DNA from: Tamarix chinensis
Lineage: Eukaryota; Streptophyta; Magnoliopsida; Caryophyllales; Tamaricaceae
Assembly (NCBI GenBank): GCA_030549775.1
Contig: CM060175.1
Location: forward strand, 13,600,455 to 13,664,454
Length of the DNA stretch: 64,000 bases
Reading direction: 5' to 3'
The notes under the pieces were generated by a model. That model saw nothing but the letters and a program-made list of their open reading frames with translations. It searched no databases and had not been told where the DNA came from. A program made the position numbers and the translations under genes. This document shows, piece by piece, positions 13,137-23,250 of the stretch. The first letter of the stretch is position 1; each line of letters opens with the position of its first letter.

Positions 13137-13700
13137 ATATAATTGGCAACATGTAAGCACAACCACATCATTATCAAGGCCATCCATAAGGAAATGGGTC
13201 CATGATTCTCTTAATATTCTGAATATAACTCTTAGCACATTTACATTATATATCCCTTTCAAAAATCACCAAAGCTCCATATCTAACCCTAATTGACCAA
13301 AATATTATTTTCTTAATAAAACCTCAAAATATCATATTATATAACTTATATTTTACTTAATCCATCATTTAATCACATTACTTATGGAATATTAGGTAAC
13401 ACCCTCAAAGCTTACTAGGCTAAGATTATTTCCCAAATTACCATCAAATGACCATAATGCCCTCACACTACTCATATTTTTCTCAAAGGCCTCATGAATC
13501 CCAATATCAATCCCTAATATTCATACAAGATACGTGACTCCAAATGTATATACATAATTAACACATATCCAACATTATACCTAAATACATACTTTACATT
13601 TTCCTCCCCTTCAAGATATCATATCATATCATATCATGATCATAATCAATATTATCCACATAACATCACAAAAAATATGTACATAAAAACACATGTTATT
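13137..13700 (-). mobile_element. Minus-strand LTR remnant, continuation beyond the hAT insertion
   Basis: The minus-strand text resembles the middle part of the giant LTRs, for example GGCATTATGGTCATTTGATGG near 13450. It continues the remnant interrupted at 8185. No gene is present. The boundary with the following plus-strand LTR is not sharp. Confidence 0.45.
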
Positions 13701-14159
13701 TAATTTAATCCTAGTTATGCCCGTAAATCTTATCCAAAATTATTTTACTAATAATCTTTTTATCCTTAACCCAAAAATAATTTCCTAAAATTTATTCCAA
13801 ATTATTTTACTCTTTCTAACCCTTTTTAAACCCATCCTAATCTGAATTATTTTCCCCGAAGTATTTTCTACCCGGTACCCTAATCTATCCAAACTAAAAC
13901 TAAAAATAAAATAAAATTTACCTACTTTATTCTACTATTTTTACCCAACTAAACTTACCTATTGCTTACCCCAATCTCCTCCCACAATTACTCTTCCTGT
14001 CTCCCTTAGCTCCTTACCTCACATAACCTATGCTTTGTATTTTTTTATATACATACCATGTTACACGCTACATACACACATGCATGCAACACCATTTAAT
14101 ATACGTATACATATACATATACACATACATTTCCTCATTTCCTTGTCACCAACCATCAT

Positions 14160-15120
14160 AGCACCCATCCCCTCCCCCTCTGTTCCTTTGTTACAACCAT
14201 CCCCCATCAAAATAGCCCCACCCCTTCCTTTATTTGCCCTTTAAGCCCTCCAACAATGCCCAAAACCTAACCCCTTCTCCTATGCACCATTTTGCTCGAC
14301 CAAACACTACCCAACCACTTCCTACTCTCTGTTTTTCTTGACCTCCCAAGCCCCCTGAACCAGCAACCTTCCAACCCTCACACACACAGCATCCAACCCA
14401 CCTCACCAGCACACAACACCACCACTCCCTTACTCCTTTTGGCTCCTTATGGTTTTCCTAGCCCTGTCCCACCACCGCAACCACAACACTCCACCCAAGA
14501 AGCCTCCACTACCCAAATTCCCTTCCCCATTGTAGCTCCGACCATTGCAACCCCTGCCTTCAGCCCTCACATAGCCAACCATCACCACCTTGCAGCACAC
14601 ACCTCCGACCATCACCATCCACCAAGCCCATGCCACCAGCCCCATCTTTTCTCTCTTTCTCCCACCTGTCCCCATAGCTCTAGCCCTCCACTATGGCACT
14701 TCGCAAACACCTCTACAGTGCCACCCCATCAGCACCACTGTAGCTAACCCAACCCACCGAGCCATCCTTGCGCAACCAGACTCCTCGCTTCTCCTGCACC
14801 GCACCTCACACCCTTGACCACTATGGCCCTGCCTGCAACTGGGAACCAACCTCTACACCACCCTCCTCCCGTGGCACCACAACACCCAGCCACCACTGAG
14901 CCATCCCACCATCTCCACCATATACAGCCGATTTCCTTCCTACGCTACCATCCCCCAACCGAGCCACCACTACCGCCTACCACCACTGACATCACAACCC
15001 CATCACCACCACCGCAGCCGACCAACACCACTGCAACTAGCAATCCCTTCCCTCCTCTTCTTCCTACCTCATCCTCGCAACCATCCAACACCACGCACCT
15101 GCCCCCTTTCTTTCATGCAC
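14160..15120 (+). repeat. CT/CCA-rich low-complexity segment of the LTR
   Basis: This pyrimidine-rich tract with CACCAC-type words leaves several frames open (about 60-150 residues, rich in Pro, Ser, Thr and His). The same stretch of every copy (1-390, 4900-5600 minus, 33050-33690, 46690-47650, 51960-52230) behaves alike, with unrelated predicted peptides. I treat it as noncoding low-complexity sequence. Confidence 0.7.
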
Positions 15121-15121
15121 G

Positions 15122-15145
15122 ACTCACGCTGCATGCAGCGTGAGT
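15122..15145. repeat. Perfect 24-bp palindrome in the LTR
   Basis: ACTCACGCTGCA is followed directly by its exact reverse complement, centred on TGCATGCA. Related inverted repeats lie at the same relative place at 47673-47696 and 4503-4519. It contains the RY-type CATGCA word known from plant promoters, but a role here is only a guess. Confidence 0.9.
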
Positions 15146-16190
15146 TATGTTTATTTTTATCTTATAATTTGGTACCCATTTTAAATATAAGGGTATTTTG
15201 GTAATTTTTATAAAATAAATCTTTTATTATTATAATTATTATTTTACCTAATAGATATTAATTTGGTTATTGAGGTATTATTTTTAGGTACGAAAGGTTG
15301 ATTAGCGAGATCTGATAACTTTAGTAGGATATCGGTATTCTTATGTTTTTACTGGAATTCAAGTAATCGTTATACTTTACTAAAATGATAAATATTGCAT
15401 GATAGCATATTAAGGTGTTTATGTGTGAAATGTCTTAAGCATGATTCGTTACGATATAATTATGTATTATTAATTGTTATCATGAAAATTAGAAAAGTGA
15501 GCATGTTATCTGATATAAAATATATCGAGTACGAACGTGTGATCAAAATGACTATTATGTCAGGAATATATTTTATATAATAGGTATGTATAAAATAATA
15601 ATTTGAGCATGCTTAATCATAATTCTAGAATAATTATTATAGATAACTACCCTAGGGATAATTTGGTTATTTTGAGTGTGTTATGATTTTTATCCTGAAA
15701 AATATGTTTAATATGTATTAGCTGTTGTTGAGTATGTGAGCATATATTTTGGATGGATTAAAGGTGCGAAAAAGGATTTTATGTGCAAAATAATGTATAA
15801 AGGCAAAATGGTCATTTAGCATATCTGATAATTTAAATCGTATAAGGAATAATTTATTTACGATGTTTTAGCCTTTTCATGACAAATGAATAAATAAAAT
15901 GGAATTCGTACTTAAATAGATGATAATTTGGGAATTTTGGTCTTAAGGGTATTTTGGTCTTTTTCGGCCTAAAGGGTTCCAAATGTGAATAATTGAGCCT
16001 AAGATGACCTCAGCATATTTTAATGTTGGCCTCAATATTGACATTGATTATGGTGTTCTTGGATGATTGGAAATAAGTAAAAACGGTTAAGCATAAAAGT
16101 TGGATTTATCTTTATTGTATGTGATTTTATGGTCACATTAATAAAATATTAATAATTAAAGTGAAAGACCTCAAGATTGGGAATGGTGAC

Positions 16191-16215
16191 TCCTCAGGGG
16201 TCACTACCCTAAGGA
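16191..16215 (+). repeat. Conserved LTR hairpin TCCTCAGGG/CCCTAAGGA
   Basis: Arms at 16191-16199 and 16207-16215 pair at 8 of 9 positions around a 7-nt loop. They sit in the most conserved LTR block, next to GTGAAAGACCTC. The copy at 49708-49732 pairs at 9 of 9. Confidence 0.65.
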
Positions 16216-16559
16216 CGTGGTTTAGCCCAAGGTTGATATTATGGATTTTTGCTGGTGTGCCTTGTGCCCTAGTCAGGCCCTACATCTTACTCTATTTTGT
16301 TCTATGGATTAATAGGGGGTATGCATACTTATGGATTAGGTGTCCTTGTCGGTAGGGTATTGTGTTACCTTTGTATACCAGTGCGACCAGGGTACCTTTG
16401 AGTCCTTAGGTTGATTGTCAGTAGGATATTATGGTGCCTTAGTGCACCGGTATGACTGGACTACTTTTGCATCTCTAGGTTGATTGATCTCCCCTCGAGA
16501 AAGTAAATAAAAATTAAAATTATATGATTTGATTGAAATAATGATTATCAGATTATGGG

Positions 16560-16935
16560 ATTGTTCGGTAGCAACCTTTGTGTATACTTGTGGTTTTGAT
16601 AGCAGCCTTTGTGCCTACCTATGGTTTTGGTAGTAGCTTTCGTGCTTACCTATAGCATGTGGTTTTGGTAGTAGCCTTTGTGCCTACCTACGGTTTTCTA
16701 TGGTTTCAATAGCAACCTTTGTGCCTACCTGTGGTTTTGGTAGTAGCCTTCGTGCCTACCTGTATTGGTATCATGTCTATGAGCATACTTGTGATGTTAT
16801 GGATCTTAGTATGCTGTACTTGTAAGTATATATGTGATGTTATGGATTTTATTATGTTGTACTTGTAAGTATACCTAGGATGATATGGATCTTAGTATAT
16901 TATACCTGTGAGCATACATGTGATGTATGTAATTG
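16560..16935 (+). repeat. Two consecutive tandem-repeat families in the LTR slot
   Basis: The first family (about 16560-16770) has five to six units of about 35-45 bp with GGTTTTGGTAGTAGCC and TTTGTGCCTACCTGT. The second (about 16775-16930) has three to four units of about 50 bp with GTGATGTTATGGATCTTAGT. Other LTR copies carry different repeat units in the equivalent place. Confidence 0.75.
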
Positions 16936-17538
16936 GTTGGGATTTAGACTAAGACATGAATTATGCTGTGAAGGTTAAAATTATAGTGTAGAGTTGGGTT
17001 TTAATTATTGCTTCAAAGAGTATCTCTGGAATGTTCATTGGCGAGTTTAGTTGTTTCAGATGAATGAATATGAGTAGTACATGACCTTGATGGAATTTGA
17101 TTATCTAAATAATTATTATATCTCAATCCTCATATGTGTATGTATAGGCCTTATACCATGTTAGTTGTATGCCTTGCATGTGTTCCATACTGTTTTATCA
17201 TATTAGTTTGGTATTAAGGGTTGCTTAGTACCATAGTATTGAAGGGTTCATTCTTGTGGGTCCCTGCCTATTTAATGGGCAATGGACTTTGTATGTTAGC
17301 CTCCGAGCTCAGTCAAATGCTGGTAGTGTAGATTTGAGAGCGTAGGGCTATATAGTGTCTCTTTTGCTATCTTATTTTTATTTTATTTGGACCCTTATGT
17401 CCTCCTATAATTTCTCTCTTGAGTTTTGTAAACTGTTAATGCTGTTTTTAATTAGCACGGTACTTATCTATCGTTCTCTCTATTCTGATTTCTAGAATCA
17501 TGTAATTAATTTAATTAGAGTAATGATTTTAGCCTTAG

Positions 17539-17583
17539 CACTTGGTATGAGAATGGTAGAGGAAACTGGACTTGTACCAAGTG
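17539..17583 (+). repeat. Conserved terminal hairpin of the LTR
   Basis: Arms at 17539-17548 (CACTTGGTAT) and 17574-17583 (GTACCAAGTG) form ten pairs, one of them T-G. It lies 89 bp before the LTR end. Equivalent hairpins lie at 55172-55217 and 55446-55491. Confidence 0.7.
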
Positions 17584-17689
17584 TGGTAGTAACATCCTTC
17601 ATTTTTATTGTTTAGCTTATATGCTTAACTCTGCAAACAAAATTTTTCAATAATAAATTTTGGTGTGTTACATATAACATCCCCTAAGG

Positions 17690-19110
17690 TCACCAAACCT
17701 TTGATCTGCCACCATTATGCATCAGAGATAGACTCATTTTTGATGTAGTGGGAGGTATAAGTTATAGAATTGTTAATAGGATATATATATATATAACAAG
17801 TCACAATTTTTTTTTGCCAAAACACATATTTCTCTCTCGATACAAAATACAATGTAGATACATTGCACATTGATTGGTTGAAAATTGTAAATCCCCCTTT
17901 GGTGCAAAATACAATATAGATATATTGCGCATTGATTGATTGCTCTCTCAACACATATCATTAAATATGGTACAATATCAGTCATTACTTCTCGATGAGA
18001 AGATAGATGGTTGTAAGACTACTTGGGCATTTACCATTGCATTAGATGCTAAATTGTGTAATTTTTGAAGAACATAATGTAAGTGAAAAGTCTTTCACAT
18101 ACAAGAAAATTAAATTGTTCATATGCCATCTTATTACTTTTACAAATAAAAATAAAGCATCAACACAAACTCCCTTTTGGTACAAAATACAATCTCGATA
18201 CATTGCAAATTGATTCTTTTCCTGCCAAAATGTATGCTCTTCTTTTGGTACAAAATATAGTCTAAATTCATTGTACATTAATTGGCTTCTTTATTAATGC
18301 ATTCCATTAAATACGATATAATGCCAATAATTATGTCCCGAAGAGAAGATAAATGGTTGGAAGACTACTTGGCTATTTATCATTGCATTGGATAATTTTT
18401 GAAGAATGTAGCGTAACTAAAACCTATTCGGCATAAGAAATGATTAAAGAGTTCATATGCCTTGATTATTTTTTTAGTATATACAAAGTATCGATGTAGA
18501 CCCCCTTAATGCTCGTTTGGTTAGGGGATAATAGGGGTAAAAAAATTACCCCTATATTTTATATATCTTGTATAATTTAATTAAAATTAAATATTCATGT
18601 TCTAATGAATACCCATTTTAGATCTTAATTTGATCTAAAATGGGTATTTTATTAAAAATATATTTATTATTATTAATTAATTAATATAAAAGACATAAAA
18701 TAGGGGAGAATTTTTTCTACCCCTATTACTCCTATACCAAACAAGCCCTTAGTAGGAAAATACAATCTAGATATATTATACATTGAGTTCATATACCTTA
18801 GTTATTATTTTTACAAACAAAGCATCAATGCATATTCACCTTTTTGTACAAAATACATTTTAGATACATTACATACCGATTTATTGTTCTCCTAATGCAT
18901 ATCATTAAATATGCTAAAATGTTGATTATTATGTCCTAAAGAGAAGACTAACGGTTGGAAGACTATTTGGGTATTTATTAATGCATTAGATATTAATTCA
19001 TGCAATTATTTAAGAATGTAGTGTAATTGAAAATTATTTGACATATGGAAATATTAAAGACTTTGTATGCTTTGATTATTGTTTTTACAAATAAACCATT
19101 TATTATATAT
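17690..19110. repeat. Diverged tandem repeat, unit about 348 bp
   Basis: A block starting GGTACAAAATACAATCTAGA and continuing through CATATCATTAAATA and AGAAGATAGATGGTTG recurs at about 17950, 18298 and 18895. The first spacing is 348 bp. The second is 597 bp, and subtracting the 240-bp MITE and its 3-bp duplication gives about 354 bp. A partial unit precedes the first. Short frames in it are not conserved between units, so I see no gene. Confidence 0.75.
18509..18748. mobile_element. Tourist-like (PIF/Harbinger) MITE, copy 1, 240 bp
   Basis: TTA duplications at 18506-18508 and 18749-18751 flank terminal inverted repeats of about 37 bp; the right one, read inward, is GGGCTTGTTTGGTATAGG. The centre holds a perfect 17-bp stem (18608-18624 and 18632-18648) with a 7-nt loop. 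A second copy of equal length lies at 29209-29448. The TTA duplication and the GGGCTTGTTTGG-type end fit PIF/Harbinger elements. It encodes no protein. Confidence 0.85.
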
Positions 19111-20250
19111 TCTCAATAATGAGAAAAGAGGTGCACATTAGAAGTTGATAGCTAGTGATTCATTGGAATTTGAACAATGTACACCGAAAAAAAAAACCTT
19201 GTGCATTTAAGACAACATAAATCACATCAATAATAAGTATACTACCAAATGAATATAACAATAATAGAAAAAAGATGACTAGTCAATGCAATTATGAATC
19301 TCACTGAATGACCCTGCCTCCACTATCACCATTTTTTTTGTGCAAATTTTAAGTATATGGTATATTGCAAAGATTATATCTATGCCGAGGGAAAATATTA
19401 CACCTATTCAATAATGTTGATGGAGTTATGATGTCCATTCATTTTCTAAGCCAAGGAAATTAGAACAAAGAAAGATATTAAAATACCTATAATGACCAAG
19501 TATATAATATAAATCTAGATTGAATAATCAATTGTTAAATACATGAGAAAATTGATCATATGATACACATAGGAAAACAAAGGAAAAATTCATAGATAAC
19601 ATATTGCTCGGTCGTAAGACCCTATAAATACTTGTGGGAAGTATCCAAAAACAGGTAGAATATGCTATATAGAGTAATAATAGGAAGAATAAATAAATTT
19701 ATCTTTTATTATTGGACTTCACTCTTTCAAAATTACTATAGTTAGGTGAGAGTCTTTATTAATAGAAGAAGAAAAAAAGAGCGGGATATAAATAATATTA
19801 CGAATGTTATAGTAAATCATATATTATATGTATAATACAAATGAATCTAATTTTCAAGTAGGTTATTTGTGTTATAATTTTTTTTGTCCATTGCAACTTC
19901 ATGCATGTGAAAATAAATTCTTTTAAGTTCATTGTACATTATTTTATGCACTATTTTCCACAATTATTTTTTTATATTATCGGTTAGCTATTTGTTGCAC
20001 AATATTTGATTTGGATGGTAATACCAATGTAAAGCCATGTAGTATTATGTAGTTGTAAAATATATGAGTTCTCAAAATTCAATAAATTTTTTCAACTAAT
20101 ACACATTATATGCACGTAGTTATAAAGTAACACTTCATGTATTGTATGAGGGGGTAACTAATATTTATACAATCAGTTAACTAATTAAGCAATGGAGTTA
20201 TTTCATGGCTTATATGGTGGTCGCCTAGAGTTACAAGTCAAACCGCCCCC
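19111..20250. other. Unassigned AT-rich noncoding sequence
   Basis: I see no convincing gene, terminal repeat or tandem array here. A weak TATA-like word (GCTTATATGG) near 20208 lies about 300 bp before the SF3B6 start codon, but I do not call it a promoter. Confidence 0.4.
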
Positions 20251-20512
20251 CCTCCCCCCGACGACATATCCAAGAAAAAAAAAGAGCGAATGAAGCGATA
20301 GCCTTGAATAATTGGACCGGCAAACAGAGCCTACTCCACAATCCATTCGCCGCTGAAGTTGGGCAAAAAGAGAAGGGTTGCGGCGAGTGGAAAAACTTGC
20401 CTACACGAAGCGAAGTATTCTCAAATAGCTGCTATCCGCTCTCTCCCATCAGTCTTCTGGTCCGGCAAAGCCCTCGTCTTTCTTTCTTCCTCTCCTCGAC
20501 GCACACGAAACC
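20251..20512 (+). promoter_or_regulatory. Probable 5' leader and proximal promoter of SF3B6
   Basis: Composition changes sharply to more GC with C- and CT-rich stretches (near 20244-20262 and 20450-20505), as is common for plant leaders. Upstream ATGs at 20304 and 20359 open frames of 97 and 66 codons that run past the main ATG in other frames. If the transcript starts upstream of 20304 they could limit translation; the transcription start is not visible. Confidence 0.45.
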
Positions 20513-20866
20513 ATGTCAATTCTTCGAAAAGGCAACACCCGTCTCCCACCAGAGGTTAACCGAGTACTCTACGTTCGTAATCTCCCATTCAACATAACAA
20601 GCGAGGAGATGTATGATATATTTGGAAAATACGGCGCAATCCGGCAAATCCGAATTGGCACTAACAAGGATACTCGCGGGACTGCTTTTGTGGTCTACGA
20701 GGACATCTACGATGCCAAGACTGCAGTCGATCATTTGTCTGGGTTTAATGTTGCTAATCGATATCTGATTGTCCTGTATTACCAGCCGAATAAGATGAAC
20801 AAGAAGGTTGATCAGAGGAAGAAGGAAGAGGAAATTACAAAATTGCAGGAGAAGTATGGTGTCTAG
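20513..20866 (+). CDS. SF3B6: Splicing factor 3B subunit 6 (p14, U2 snRNP branch-site protein)
   Basis: This 117-residue protein of the SF3b complex sits in the U2 snRNP in the nucleus, where p14 binds SF3B1 and lies next to the branch-point adenosine. One RRM fills most of it: RNP2 is LYVRNL (residues 19-24; Tyr20 corresponds to the branch-contacting Tyr of human p14) and RNP1 is RGTAFVVY (55-62). The conserved stretches RLPPEVNR (10-17) and [11 protein letters not shown] (31-41) and the charged C-terminal helix ending EKYG are typical. The ATG at 20513 gives the normal short N-terminus. No introns are needed, and the frame is intact except that it stops at TAG (20864-20866). The next codons, ACC AAA GAT AAG TAG, encode the family's usual TKDK end. 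The protein therefore lacks five C-terminal residues outside the RRM and is probably functional. Confidence 0.95.
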   Translation: MSILRKGNTRLPPEVNRVLYVRNLPFNITSEEMYDIFGKYGAIRQIRIGTNKDTRGTAFVVYEDIYDAKTAVDHLSGFNVANRYLIVLYYQPNKMNKKVDQRKKEEEITKLQEKYGV

Positions 20867-22337
20867 ACCAAAGATAAGTAGTCAGTTTGAATTTTCTTTG
20901 ATGATGTCGTGTTATAGTTACCGAGGTATTCGGTGGATGCTAGGGTTTCTTTTGTCATGTGTCTGAGTATTGTAGTTTCAAACTATAAAATGTTGTTCTT
21001 CCCAGAAATGAATATTGATATATATGCCGTTGCTGGAACATTATTACTGTGTAAATGGTCTATTAATTGTATACCTGAACGCATTTTTATTTTGGACTAT
21101 TGCTTTGTGATGTTTATAGAAACGTGGTCTCATGCAGTTTAGCATGCACTTCAACTCGAGATTTTATAAATCTTATTTTGATTGTTTCTCTTCTGCCTTT
21201 GTTTTATTTAGATTTTTGTTAATTAGTTAGTCCTCTTCAACTGAATGTGAAAGGCATAAACCATTCATTATTAATTTTATGGATTAGTTTAACTTCCTAT
21301 TTTGATATGCTGTCCGACTTAGGCTGTTGCTTCCGTCCCTATATGCATCATCCTAGGTCAATGAAGACGCTTTTGGTCTTGTGTTAATGACAGGGTCGCA
21401 TAGTATCTTGGGATGTCTTTTTCTTTTGGTTGGCCTATCTTAGATACTTACGACGCCATAGGTTGTTATTGATTTACATTTAATGGCTGTTTCTCAGTGG
21501 CAAGTGTTCGGATATTTTGATCTGCAGAGTTTTTTTCTTTTTCTATCTTGCGTTCTCATTTTCAAATTGCTTCACAATTTCCTCCTGTTGGTAGATCATT
21601 TCATTGTTCAAATGATGGCAAACTTGGAGTACTTGTGTCTGTATGGCTTGAATTAGGAAATGGGGCTTAGAAATTTTCCTTCTGATGGCCATTATGTGTT
21701 TTATGTATCATGGGTTCAACTATTTATTATGTACCATTCAGAAAATGCTTTAAAGGGCTTAGTATATGGTAAAAGAGTGCTGTATGCTGTCAAATTTACT
21801 TGTTGATTTTTCCATAAAGGAATACATTCTTCTTATTGATATGGCAGATAAATGTTGGAGGAGCATATCAGGCATGCTAAAATTAGATCAACTATCTAGT
21901 GTTGATTGTTTAAGGTCCTTAGGAGGATTTCATTGCTAGTAACTTGGTCTTAGATTAAGATGGAGATATTGGAAAGGATTGGATATCTTATCTTTTCATT
22001 GGTTATTGATGAAAACAGCACTTTATTTTTCCTCTTTCTTTGCATGGTTCTAAATGGTTTAGGAAATATTGGTGAAGAGAGTAGCAGGGTTCTTGTTAGG
22101 AAATATTGTTCTTTTCTAATATGTTTTTTTGCTAGTATAAGTATTCAATGGAGGAAAAATGGTAGTATTATTGGTTCCTGTATTTCTTCTTTGCATCTGG
22201 CTGGAGAGTGGACACCATATTTTTTCTTTCTTCTGTATCATTGCAATGAGCATGAAGCTTCTTTCGTATGAGTTGAATTATATTTTTCCTATGATCAGTA
22301 GATTTTTAAATTTTCAGAATAATGAAACAGGCTTTAG
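20867..22337 (+). other. Downstream region of SF3B6; 3' UTR and intergenic sequence
   Basis: T-rich, low-repeat sequence follows the gene. The first few hundred bases are the likely 3' UTR. Small frames (20933-21142, 21960-22383) show no recognisable domain or codon bias. I see no second gene. Confidence 0.45.
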
Positions 22338-23250
22338 TAGAGTTGACATGGTTTACAAGACCTGCAAAACCTGGTCCGATTAACCTAAAGCCTGCTCAAT
22401 TCAGCCGAAAACAATAATGCACCATTTACCTTAGACAGCCTGTAGTTGGTATGTTCAAAACCTGATATTACCCAAACTTGATCCTGACCTGAACCTGTGT
22501 CGACTGGAATCCAATTTCATTCTCATACTGATCCAAATCTTATAAACTTTTATTTGATGCCGACCCAAATCCTGTGAGATCTGGTCTGGTTCTGGCCTGA
22601 TCTTGGGTCAATCCAAATTCCATTCTCATTCTTTGTCCATTCAATGCCACACATAATTAATGACAAGTGCCTACACTATGCTTGTTCTTGTTTCTTGAAG
22701 AAAAATATGTTATATTGCTAAATTGGATATAGGGCTAAATGAATTTCTTTATTTTTTGGACTGTATATCTGATCAATAAATTATATTCAAACCCAATATT
22801 GAAACTTGAATGATAAAAAGTTTAACCCAAATTTGAATCTCCTTTAAATAGTTAGAAATGAATGAATCTCACATTTTTGAGTTTCTAAAGTGAACCAAAT
22901 TTGACTCAATTATGTGCATATTATAGAACAAAGGTGACATTCCGATAAACTTGACAAGGTGAATTCAAAATGGAATTGAACTAACCTAATTAAACCTAAT
23001 TTGACATGAACCAGAATCTGAAATGACCCATGACCAAATTCAACTCCAAACTCGATTGAACCCAGTCCAGTGAAAAACTGAAATCAGAGCGATTCACTCT
23101 TGAACCCAAGCAAAATCCATTTGAGTGTGACCCACCCACTCAAAAGTAACCAAAATTGAAATAATCAGGCATGTGAAGTCACCCATCTGGAAATGGGCTG
23201 GCCTAAATATCCCAGGACTTTTTCTATTGTAGCTTCTAGGGCTACAGTTC
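22338..23250. mobile_element. hAT-like remnant (left end visible)
   Basis: TAGAGTTGACATGG at 22338 matches the hAT ends at 8186, 13128 and 31594, and is followed by about 850 bp rich in GACCTG/GACCCA/CCCAAATTTG words like the subterminal parts of those elements. A right end near 23250 and a duplication could not be fixed. GGCTTTAG precedes the left end; a partly similar GGGCTACAG occurs near 23251. Confidence 0.45.

Larger units (their letters stand above)
13700..17672 (+). mobile_element. Giant LTR copy, subfamily A (plus strand)
   Basis: The right end is clear: TTTTGGTGTGTTACA at 17672, as in the complete LTRs. In order it contains a CT-rich segment (14160-15120), the perfect palindrome (15122-15145), short GGTATTTTGGTAATT units, a GTGAAAGACCTC block (16161) nearly identical to 49679-49980, a tandem-repeat slot (16560-16930), a TTGCTTAGTACC block (17220, matching 50527) and the terminal hairpin (17539-17583). 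The left end is uncertain. It is either near 13700, or at 13395 where GGTAACACCC follows TATTA, one mismatch from TATAA after the right end. No internal retrotransposon genes accompany it, so it is probably a solo or truncated LTR. Confidence 0.65.

Noticed and set aside
14292..15143. Long Pro/Ser/Thr/His-rich open frames in CT-rich DNA (also 4-406, 4911-5519 minus, 33050-33682, 46691-47643, 51979-52270)
   Set aside because: Pyrimidine-rich sequence rarely contains stops. The predicted peptides differ between LTR copies while the composition stays, so the frames are not conserved genes.
16161..16355. 64-codon frame in the conserved LTR block
   Set aside because: The homologous block at 49679-49870 does not keep this frame. 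The conservation looks nucleotide-level and includes a hairpin.
13395..17672. Left LTR end at 13395 with a TATTA/TATAA duplication
   Set aside because: One base of the duplication and the first base of TG do not match, and 13395-13690 reads better as part of a minus-strand copy. Kept only as an alternative.
20516..20734. Antisense frame over SF3B6 (72 codons)
   Set aside because: It is a shadow of the conserved sense coding sequence.
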